A DNA stretch of 64,000 nt from Caenorhabditis elegans (lineage: Eukaryota; Nematoda; Chromadorea; Rhabditida; Rhabditidae), in contig NC_003282.8 of the NCBI RefSeq assembly GCF_000002985.6, positions 4,588,001 to 4,652,000 of the forward strand. Direction: 5' to 3'. Shown one piece after another: positions 22,901 through 34,900 of this stretch. The position numbers and the translations under genes are program-made. The stretch's first letter is position 1. The number at the start of each line of letters is the position of its first letter. The notes below the pieces were generated by a model. The model was given only the letters and a program-made list of their open reading frames with translations, did not search any database and was not told where the DNA came from.

Positions 22901-25900
22901 TCAGATTAAGGCAAGATAACTGAGTGGACATGGAGCAAGAGCATTGTGCTCCGTTCGAACGGTTACTTTTCCTTCCACAAGGCTCTCCGGTTGCACAAAT
23001 ACGATCTGGAAATTGGGAAAATTAGGGTTGTTGAATTTTGAAGTTGCAGATTTGAATATTTTTCTATTGGTTAAGGATTTTATGGTAGGTCTTTCAAGCC
23101 TGCGTGCCTCCCTCATGACTAGTTTTCTATGTGTCTACGTACCTGCCCGTGCCTACAGCCTGCCTGCCTGCTTGCATGTTTTCCAGGCAGGCAAGCAGAC
23201 ATTTTTTTATTTGAAAAATTAGAAAAAAACCATTTTCAATCAAAAAATTCAATATTGCCAAAATTCAGAAATTTTAAAATTCTCAAGTTTCTAGAAAAAC
23301 ACACGTTTAAAGTAAAATCTGAAAATTTTTGGAAAAATCAGAATTTCCTAATAAAAACAAAATTTCTGAAATTTTCAAAACGAAAAGTATTGAAATTTCG
23401 AAAAAAAAATCCAAAAATTCGAAAGAAATTCCCTTCTTCAAAATTAATTTTCGAATCAATTTTCAACGTTGAATTTTATTTAATATAAATCGGAAGTTCG
23501 TCACAAAATTTTGTTTTTCGAATGAAAATTTCGTTTTAAAATTTTTCATAAAATCGTGATTTCCGGTGCCAATTTTCAGATAAAATATGTTTTTTTTTCA
23601 AAAAAAATCTGAAAGTTAATCTCTGAAACGTGGTCGTTCAGTTAGAAAAGAAAAAGCAAAAGGACTTGGAAATCCGTATGTTTTTGACTTTTACTGATCA
23701 TTTCAAATTCCTGATCGTGAGTCTGAAAGTGAGTTAAAGAATTTCAGATCAAATTCTCTGACTCAAAAACAAAAAAAAACTGAAAACCTCGAAAACAATT
23801 CTTACATTAATTTCGAAAGAAATCACAATTTTTCTCTGTTCTCATTATCCTGACCCACTGTAATCCATATTCCCTAATCCCAGTGGCGGATTAGTGTGGG
23901 CGAATTGGGAAAAAAAGACACCGATAAACAATTTGACTTTGATATGAGATTTGAAAGCTCTTTTTTCAAATGACGCCTGCCAATCCTCACCTGATCCCTA
24001 TACATCCGCAGCTTTTGCTCGGCAACGAACACGTTTTGCTGAATTCGCATCGCCTGCTCGCCAGCCATCATTTGAGCCACACATGTTGCTGGGAAAGAGA
24101 TCATGTGCTCGGTTCTGAAATCATTTCATAGTTTCAGTCGAAAAAGAGCAACACCAACCTATCATTGAGACGGAAACCGTGGAGCCAATCCGGATCTCCG
24201 TTGTCTACCACTCGAACCTTCTCTCCTAAGACCAGAGAGCTTCCATTCGATGGGGAGTACTCGTGGATCACAATATAGCCACCGGCATGTACTGAAAAAT
24301 GCATTGTTTGGCTTCTCAAGGAACTTTTGAACTCACAAGCTGATGAGCTGCTCCGTCTGCTTTTCACGATTGGTGAGCACGATCGTTCAACATCCGAAAA
24401 GTCTGAAGAGCCGTTGATGCCTGGTTTTCGATAGTCACGTGGAGCAAGTTTGGATCCTGAAACTGTTTTTCAATAGGAATTTAGTTAAAAAATGTTTTTT
24501 AAATCTTGAATTCTCAGCAAAAAAAATTGATCTTGTGACGTCACTAGCGCGTTTCAGGCAATTAAATAATAAATCTAGCTCAAATATTCTGGAATGTTTA
24601 AAGGCATTTGGCAAAAATGCACATCTAACATCAATAGTAGCCACAAATATTTCTTGCCTGCCTGAAAGGCCACCTACGCCTACCTACCTCAACAAACTTT
24701 AAAAAAGAACTTAAAACGCGGAATCTACATTCTGCAAGCAACAAAAAGCTCAAGTTCACGTGTATACGATAGGTAGCCATGTAGCTATGCAGGTAGGCAG
24801 TCAAGCACTAGGCACAACTGAAGGCGCGTTCCCGCTAATTGAAAACAGACGGTAGGCAGGCGTAGGCAGTCCGACACAAATTATGCATGTAAGGCGACGG
24901 TTCACATGTGAACAGAACTTTCAGCAAATGTTCACTGTGCAAGCTTCAAACACCAGAGTTCACATAGGCTGCAGACAGAAACATTGGCAGGCATAGGTAG
25001 GCATAAAGGAGTGCCTGCCTACCGAGCCCGAACAGTTGTTTTTTGTTTTTGACCAATTTCCGCAAAATGAAAAAATGTAATAAATACAGTGAAGATTTTA
25101 GGAACACAAAAGCTAAAAAAGCAATCCATTTCTTGCTCATAAAACTTACTCAATGGGCTCCGTGTATTCTGATTGATTCGTGGCGGCATATCTTGACAAT
25201 CCAGCGAGAGCGATTTCATTTGTTGTGTCAACTTTGGAGCTCGCCGCCGTCCAACTGATCGACCTGAAAAAAGCAATGATTAATAGAAAGGGGAATAGGT
25301 TTGAAAATGAATTTTTTCGGCGAGCAAGCAATTCTGGGGCAAATTGAGTTTAGCACCTGCACCCAGGTGCATTTTCCATCAAAAAAAACTTACACATTCG
25401 AAGAGATCTTCTGGCGGAAAGCATGGCTAATAGTTTGCGCACGGCAAGGACTTGTATGGCAGTTTTATGCATATCTCCTTCGCTGGATTTTTGCCTGATA
25501 TCCGGGCCGCGCGAAAAGGGAGATAAGAAGGGGAGAGTAAGAGATTATGCAGAGAGCAAGACGTGTGTGCTCGCGCGCGCGCGGGCTCTGAGAGAAAGGC
25601 CACGCCCCTTATAGAGTGATAAAGCTCAAAGTTTGTGTACTGATTAAATTCCATATGCTAATCCTGTTGGAGCTTATTAGTGGCATTTGAGTCAGTGTTT
25701 TTTCATGGCTCGGAGAGCAAAGAAACTCTTCCGCTCATTTGATTCTGATTTGCAGCAAATGAAAATTTGTGTTAATCCAATATGGGCATTCGTGTGAATT
25801 TTGGCTGATATTATGATAAGAATGATATCATTGATAGGGGAACAAAGAACGTGTGATCTACATTGAGCCTGCTTGAGCTATCGAAAAAAAGTTATTTTTG

Positions 25901-28900
25901 AATTGGAGAGCTCTTCTTGATATGAATACATCTAATTTAAAGGCGCAGCAGGAGGAGTGTGACCGTTTTTTTTTTGCAAAACCAAAAAGTTTGAGAATTT
26001 CCATGCAATCTAGTAGATTATCACTTTTGTATTTTGGAAAATCTAACTTTTTTTGAGAATTTTGAAAATTGCGAAAATTGTTCGGAAATTGAATTTTTGG
26101 AAATGTTGACAATTTTGGATTTTTTTTTTGATATTTCATAGATCCTTCGAATTTTTTGCAATTCGAATTTTCAAAAATTTTGAAAATTCTAACTTTTTTT
26201 GTTGGAAATTTGAATTTTTGGAAATTTTGAAATTTTCCAATTAATTGAAAGTTGAATTTTTGGTATTTGTAACTTTTTTGGAATGAAAAATATCATAGCG
26301 ACAGAGTAGGCTATTTCACCAAACCTCACAAAAATACCTGCCTGTCTACCCGCCTTTTAGGCGGCCTCGTTTCTAGTCGACTCTTGAACCTTTAAAAAGG
26401 TAATTTGGAGTGGAAGATCAAAAATCTACAAACACCGGTGATCCAGGGAATGTACAGAGAATGGTTGATAGGCAGACACGTTAGGCGTAGGTATGCATCG
26501 GTGGGAATTATCCTGCCTGTCTTTCCCAAAAGCTTTAAAGCTCTAATTTACAAAATGTCAGAAGCAGAAAATTTTCGGTCCAATTTAAACCGTCTAAAAT
26601 TATTATTGAACAGTCTAAAATTATTAAAAATTTCCTAGAACAATCCAAGTACCCGAATGTCCAGTAAAAAAAATGCTCCTCCAAATTTCTCCTAGAAGAA
26701 ACCAAAAAGCAATACGATGAACGTCACACACTTAACGAGAAGGACATCTTCTTCATTCTCTCCTCACTTCAAACCGGAATTCGGGATAATGTGCTCTCTT
26801 TTTTTGCACACAAAAGGAATTAATGAGCAACCTCATAAGGAAGTGCCTGCTCCCCCATTCACACCTACCTTGAAGTTTTTTATACAAGAAATAGGTGCTG
26901 ATGCACATTCTGCAGGAGGGGTTTCTGGATATAATGGTGCTCGGGGAGCAAACGTTTGTTGGGACTCGGGCGCCTTGGCAACACTGACCCTACACCGGGG
27001 TCCTTATGTAGGTGGGGGAACTCCCCGAGATTTCGAAATTTGCTGTTTGAGCTTGATCTCTCTTTTTGACAGAAATTTGATGAAAGGAGGAGGCAAAAGA
27101 TCGCGCAGAGCATGGGAGAGAGGGTGGATGTGGACAATGACTCAGTGAGCAACTGGGGAGAGCCGCTGACCATTATATTCAGATTGAGGGAAAAATAAAT
27201 AATTGTAGCTGCATCAAAGTACCAGATTCTCAGGAAATCCCAAAACTTGTCTAGAGAATTGAACAGCCGAGAATTCAAAAAAACTTTAATTGGAAAATTG
27301 GAAATTTACATATATATCATAAATCAAATATTTTCTGAGAAAGTTGTGGTTTCCAACAATTTTTGTTCGCAAAATGTTTCTGGAGAGGTTTTCAAAAAAA
27401 AACGCACAAATTGGAAGATATCGATGGTAGGCCCGTTCTGATGCCAGCGCCTACCTTATGCCTGCCAACTTTCTCAGTTTTTTTTGTTAAGAGTTATGTT
27501 GGGAAATAGAGTAAAGACACAAGGACTTTGGTAGCAGGCATAGGTATTCTTGAAGACATGAGGTAGGCGTAGGCCCCCCGCAGGCAGGTTTTTTTTGTAA
27601 AATTAAGAAAAAAAGATTAAAAATGTTATACCACGGCTACCAACTCTCAATTATAATAATTGAGGACACTGTTAATCTTTGAGAAAAAAAAATATTTGAA
27701 AAATTTGTATATTTAAAGATATATGAACGCTTAAATTGTAGACAGTTGTGATTGTAGTTTGAAAATTTGAAAATTTGAATATTCAAAATTTGTCTGGAAA
27801 ATTAGAAGTAGGTAGAAATGTGTTTTGAACTGCTGTGTCAGCTGAAATTAAATCTCTTTGTGCCAACACGAACCGCTAGAATTAACCCTGAAGGCAGAAT
27901 AGGCAGGCAGGCATGCGCAGGCAAGTATTTGGCGGGCTTGCAGTTACCGTAGAAGCTATATATAGTTTTGGAAAAATCTAAAATTTCAGAAATGATTTCT
28001 TAATGACTTGAAAATTTTCAGAACCTGCTTTTTGGAAAATCTTATTTCGAAATATTCTACAAATTTTTAAGTACAATTATCTTATGAAATCTCAACAAAA
28101 AACATGAACTTAGAAATAATTCTTCTAGATTATGAAATATTTTTGCAAGAAAAATTCAATCCAAATTCATTATATCTTTCTCATGAAGGAAATTTTGAAA
28201 TTTTTATCCAAAAACTTATTTCTCACGGTCTTTTTCTTCATTAGTATTTTTTTTTCGTTAGCTTATAAAAAAAATGAACATTGGCAAATGCAGAATAATG
28301 AAAATTGATTGCGAACAAATTTTTGTAGGCACCATATTATGTGTGTGCCACGTCACACAAATGATGGGTACGTCCGACATAAAATGTGGTCAGAGAATTC
28401 AACGTCAAAATACAAAACAGATTTCGAAAAAAAACGGAAAGTTGGTAAAATTTGAACGTCCATAACTGACTATGAGATATGAAAGAAGATATTGAAAAAA
28501 TTGTCAACTAGCAAGTGGACATTTTTAAATAATTCAAAATGTTTAACTTCAAGTGCTCAGAAATTAAAAAAATTTGAATCCGAAACAATGACAAATCTGA
28601 ACTAATTTTTTTCAAGTCAAATAAAAAATCATTGGTAATTTACTTTTGACGCGATTTATGTGAAAATGACGTGAATACGAACATACTTGGAAATGACAAA
28701 ATTCAAATATGCAGGTGTAGCACAGGGTGCCTTTTCGCCGCCTGCCTGCACATTCACATTTCTTAGTTTTTAGAGCCGTTTTCCGGGCGTCGCGCCATAC
28801 TATTTTTTAAACCAGGTATTCTTAAAATTCCTGACTCAAGAAAAAATTAGTACAGCTCAAGAAAATTGAGATAAAAGTTCGCGGCGAAAAGATATAAAAA

Positions 28901-31900
28901 TGGGTGTCCTCCACTCATCTTTGAGAAACGAGAAAAGGATGGGTGGGAGGAGGTTCATTGTTGGGTGCAAAATTGGACCAACAACTAAAATAAAAAAGAA
29001 CAACTCGTGAAGGAATTGAAGAAGAGAATAGGAAGACTCTCCGTTTTCCACCCTTTTTCTAAGTGCTTCCCTTTCCGTGTTCACTTTTTATTGGCCTAAA
29101 GTAGACGGGAAGTAGGTGCTCGGAAGGTGCGCCGAAGAAAATTCAATTTATAATTTATAAATGTGTATATAATATATATTCAGTGGCACAAAAAAAACCG
29201 CGAGACAGGTGAACACAAAGCTTACTCACCGGCGTTGTCAAGTTGTGGAGTCGAGCCGAGAAGTGGGTTGGCCTTCGAAGAGCCCATCTCGACGTAACCA
29301 GAATCCTGTAAACATATTCGCATTGAAATCCCTAGTTGACAACTATACAGGGTGTTGACCAGACAAAGTAGATGTAAATATTATTACCTGAAGTGATACC
29401 TGTGAGAGGTTACGAGGACTTGGAGACGCCGACTCAAAAGTGGTGGATCCCCGTCGGGAGTAGCGACCCGTCGCCTGTTTTAGCGCTAGGTAGACGGGGT
29501 CGACGATTGCCGATTCTGGAAAAAATATTAAATACTTTTTGAAAGTTAAACGTACTTACTAGGGAATGACCAGAATAAGTGGAGCGATATTCAAAAAAAA
29601 ATATTGTATCGGAAAGCTGACATTCTCTACTATAAGAATATGACTGAAATTTTTGCCCATTCGGGCTGGAAATCTGAAATTTTTACGTCTGAAAACGTCT
29701 GAAAACGTGAAAACGTCTGAAAACGTCTGAAAACGTCTGAAAAAGTCAGATTTCCAGCCCGAATGGGCAAAAATTTCAGTCATATTCTTATAGTAGAGAA
29801 TGTCAGCTTTCCGATACAATATTTTTTTTTTGAATATCGCTTCACTTATTCTGGCCATTCCCTAGTTAGGTAAATTGATCCCAATTCTATTTTAAACCCA
29901 ATTTTGAAAACTTCTTTTAAATTTTTTATCGCGCTTCAACTTTCAGGACCAAATTCAATTTAAATCTCAAATTTTTCAGGAATTTTACATGCTTCTGTAG
30001 TTTTTCCGAACTTTTTTTCTGTTGAATCATTGTTAGGCATATTTCCACTCGATAAGCGCACAAAATTTGGGTAATATCTGCAACGCATACTTAAAGGCGC
30101 ACGGATTTATTCGCATCTCTTTCGCGGCAAAAAAAAACATTTTGATCGCGGACCGCAATCAAAAATTCGCGGTCGCTTAATTTTCTTTGAAATGAAAATA
30201 GTTTGTACTGGAAACGTTAACCGAAATCCTCAAAAATCGATGACTAGCGAAAAATTTCTCACAAAATCCCGAATAAGAGCAGACTATTTTTCGCGGCAAG
30301 ACCCGTCCGAATAAATTTTTGTATCTTCAAGAACACGATTTAGAAAGTTACCAAATTACGATATATCCTTCCACAAAGTAGAACCCTCTTGAATACGACA
30401 GTTATTTGAACCTATCATAGTACTTCCTTTAATTGCTTTTTAAACAAGTACCAGATTTTGGCACATTATATATCAGTACATTGTGATGATACCAACAAAT
30501 TTTCATCTACAAAACTATAGAAAAATCCAAAAAGTATGGTTAGTTTGCAATTTTTGATAATACAAAAGGCAGCTGAGATATGAGCTGTCAGAGTTAAGCC
30601 ATGAAAAGCAACACTTTTAGATAAAATAAGGAAGTTGTCATCATTTAAAAATAGCTCAGATAAAAAGACTAGAAGCCCGCCCTAATGCTTACTGTGCCGT
30701 CTCGGTGGTCTCCCCGAAATGATAATCATCTCATCCATTCGTTTCTTCATATTCCTCACGGTTTGGTGCATTGGAGCACAATATGATGTTTCTAGCAACA
30801 AAAAGAATAGAATGCAACGAAAATGTAATCCGAATACAAAATGGCAAAAAGATAAGAGATAAGACGTTGTCGTCAGAATAGTTGTCAGCTAATTGAGAGT
30901 TATTGGATTAGAAAAATTTAAGAATCAGAAAATAAACATGTAGAGATGACCTAGTTCTGATAATTGAAATACATAAGGGATCGGATATTTTGTCTGAAAA
31001 TTAGTTTTATTTTCAGAATTGTATAGACATATACTTTCAGAGAACTTCACTGACAAAATATGCGCAAAATAACAATAACGAAAATAGTTTTCCTAAGCCT
31101 AAACCTAGGTCAAAACTTTAGCCTAAGCCTGAGCCTAATTCTAGGCCTCCGCCAAAGCCTAAGCCTACGCCTAAGTTTTATCCGAGTGAGAGCGGATGTA
31201 TGAAGATCAAAAAAATTGCACAATTGGAGCAATGAAGAAAACAAAAATTGATTTCGAATTCCTCCCAGAAAAATATGCATCTTTGTATATTTTTGCTCAT
31301 TGTTAGCTGTGACTGCAAGCAAAATCAAAGCTCAAAAAAATTTTGCGGTCAAAATTTCTGCGAGCTCTAAAGTTTCAAAAAAAAACCTTTTTGTTCAAAA
31401 CCAAAAAAGTAAAAGTGGGCCAGTGAGCTGAAAAGCTAATTTCACTTTCCGACTTGTAATGCATTTTAGAACAACTAGCTCTAAAGGTTTCACTTCAAAC
31501 ATCAACGGGGAAAAAAAATGAAAAAAAAAAACTTTCGTGAAAAATATGGAGAAAAGTACATGTTCTGGTGTTCAAAAATCGTAACGAACTGGTTATAGGT
31601 TCTAGAAAAAATAGGAAAAATTCCAAGAAAACTGGTCTGAGAGTTCTATCTATAGGTGGTAAAAACCTGAATTCGTAACTAGTTAACAGCCTTTTTTTTA
31701 TCAAATTCTCAAGAAATTCACATTTTTGAATGGGTACAGTTCCCAGGACTTAAAGCGGCTTCTTAAACGAAAAAGGATGTCAGTTAATTTCCAAATCAAT
31801 AGCTGACAAATGAAAAAGTGAAAAAAAAATTGTGTCTATATAACTCTCCAAAAATAAACGAGAGACTATCCATAAATATTTACGCTCCTGGGAGTATATT

Positions 31901-34900
31901 TATATATATATATATTTTGAGGACTCCAAAAAATAGATCTTCATCTTTTTACCCCACCCCCAACCGCTCCTTTTATCTCTCAATTTTATCCTTTTTTAGT
32001 AAAAAAAACCTTCTTTTATAGGTCCAAATATAAATTTTTGTCTAGAAAAAGCTCCATTAATTTTCATTCCCTTTTTGGCGCCGACCACATAACTCACAAA
32101 AACATCCGATTGTGGGGCGAGATTCTTCATTTGAATATTATTTTCTTTTTACCGACGTAAACCTAATTTCCGTTGGTGGAAAATTCTTTGCTTTCTTTCT
32201 GTTGATTAATTATGTAATATTCGCATTTTGGGCTAGTCTAGGTATGACGTAGAGATTTTGGAGATGTTCAAATTTGGATTTTTTAAGTTTTTTAAAAAGG
32301 TTTTTTATTAAAAATTAAAGGAGAAATGTTTAAAAAAACATTCAATACATTCAATAAGTCATTTGAATTTTACTGTAAGTTTGAAAAATTGCCCAAAACA
32401 GCTTGAAAGTTGCTACATTCAAATAGTCATATTTTGATCGGTATTTTGAGATTTTGAGGTCGTTGTTGACTTTTTTTTTTCAAATTTCACAACAAGACAC
32501 TATTTATTAGAAATATACAATATTTTCCTACATTTCTACAAACATTTTAACTTGAACGGTTTTGAGAAAAAGGGGGCATTTCTGAACTTTTTAAATTTCA
32601 AAAAACATGTGACGCTCTTGTTAAGAATTGTTCAATTGTTTCCATTGGCAAAGTAAAAATAATGTCTGATATTTTTTCCAAAAAAATCCCATTTTTCCAG
32701 GTGATTTTTTCCAGCTTTAAAGCAAAATGTGATATCACAAAGAACTTAATATCTCATTTATCGTGACAAATTCCGCCTAGTTTCTTTCCAAGAAAAAACA
32801 ACTAATTTTTCGCGGAAATTTATTGGCTCTCCCAATTGTCATCAATTTTTTATAGTCCTACTTAGTTGGTAAATTGCCAAAAATAGCTCAATTTAATCCC
32901 GGATGTTTGGATCAGGTTCTGAGCCAAAATAAATACGGATGTGGTGTTAAAAATAGAGAAATTTGGCATTTGGGGGGGGGGGGTCTTAGTCGAGATATCA
33001 AGTTTCGAGATTTTAGATTTAATATTCAAGTTTTTGATTTTCGATGAACAGAGATAGGCAGACGTATTTTCATGTCTATGCGCCTACCTACCGCTTTGGT
33101 AGAAGGTTAAGCTAGTTGTAGGTGTTACCCTGAAGGTAGGCAGACAGGCATTTGGTGCCTAATTGGCAGGAAAGCAGTTCTCACAAATGTTCATTTTACG
33201 AAACTGGCTAAGTTCAGAAAAAAAAACTAACTCCAGTGAAACGAGAAAAATTCCTCTCAAATCTGAAGGACTTTGTTTTGTATCGGTTGGCATAGTGATC
33301 AAAAGATTTTTGATTTTGCTTTTTTGACAAGTACTTTGTAAAAAAAAACATTCGACTCAAACTGAGTTGGAAAACAAAAAGAATTTTTGCACATGCTTCA
33401 CCTTTGAAAGAGATTTAGGTAGATTATAATTATGGGATAAAAGATTTCAAATGTTATTATTTTTATTATAAAACTTGCTCTGTATTGACACGGAAGATTG
33501 ACATTTTCTCATTTGAAATAACTAGCATATAGCAAAAAATTCAGCGGCAAAGCTCAACTCCTACCCCTTGAAAATTCTGGATTTTTTTTCTCAATTTTTG
33601 AAATCTTTTTTATTTTAATATTTTTTAACCTAACAATTCTGCAAAAATTGCACTGAAAAAGGCTCAGATTCTGGTAGAATATCTCCCTGTTTTCCAATTT
33701 CCAAAATATATTTTCTTTCTAAAAAATCTAAATTTCAATATTTTTCTCAAAGCTTCCAATTTGCAAATTAATTCAATCAAACTCCAATAAAAAAAAATTC
33801 AAATTGGAATTTTTTTGTTGGAAAAGTCGAAAATTTGTCTGTCACTAAAGTCTCTAAAGTACCCTTGGAACTCCTAATTCCGTTCATTTTACAATTCACA
33901 CACACACACGTGACTCTTCTTCATCTCAAGCCCTCTTGCATGTCATCAAATGATTATTCTGTAGTAGAAGGGGAAAATGTGCAAGCAGGAGGCATTCCAG
34001 TTAATTATTCTTCGTTATTTTATTCAATTGGGTCCACAAGAGCGCGCCGGCGAGAAACAATTTTTCTGGCTGCTTCCTTTGCCAGGGGAGCCCTGTATGA
34101 GCACACAAACATGGGCTCCGGAAGACGAAGATCAAATTACACTCATTTTTCTTATCAAGCTTCATTCTTTTTCTCTTCGGATTACAAGAGTTCCGACTTG
34201 CCCGGAGGCAAATGAGCATTGGCCGGGAATATGGACTTTTTGAAGCAATAATAAAAAGAAGCGTGCTCTTGTTTTTCTTTTCTAATTTTCAATTCATACA
34301 TTCCCTTTCTGTTCACTTTTCCTACATCAAAAAAGGCTTCAATCAAGTGCTGTAAAGAAATACATTCAATTTTCTTTTCACTTCACGATTTTCCAGATCA
34401 ATGAGCTCAGGGGACATGAAGCAACAGATGCGCACAGATCAAATGCACTTTTTTAGAGAGTAAAAAGGATTTTTCAGAGCAAGTAAAAGGATTTGGCCTA
34501 GGTTTCCAAAAAAAAGTCAGGATAGCAAATTAGGATCAAAATGGAAATGGCTTAGAAATTACAGAAGTCTTTTACGGATTTTGAAAAACTGTTGGGAGAC
34601 CGTGAAACTTTAAATTCGGATTCATGGCCGAAGTTTCCAAAAACGTAGGCCATGATGTAAATTAGTATAATTGTGGACTCCAAGAAATGGCTCAAAAATT
34701 AATTTTCTTAAACATAGTTTTTCTGGTTTCTAAATTGTTCCACAACTTGTGAGACTGTAATAATTCAAATTTAGATTGATGGCCTAAAAAATTAAGCCGA
34801 AAATAAGGCCATCAAGAAAATCAGGATAAACGTGAACTCATAACGTTAATCATACAGGAAGTAACCTATAAATTTCAAAAATAAGGCGATCATACTTCAA

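Noticed and set aside
26717..27148. 143-codon plus-strand frame and overlapping minus-strand frame
   Set aside because: No signal, domain or splice logic, and both strands are equally open, as expected of a GC-richer island.
33835..34215. 126-codon frame
   Set aside because: No domain or homology pattern; lies in the host gene's intron with no supporting splice sites.
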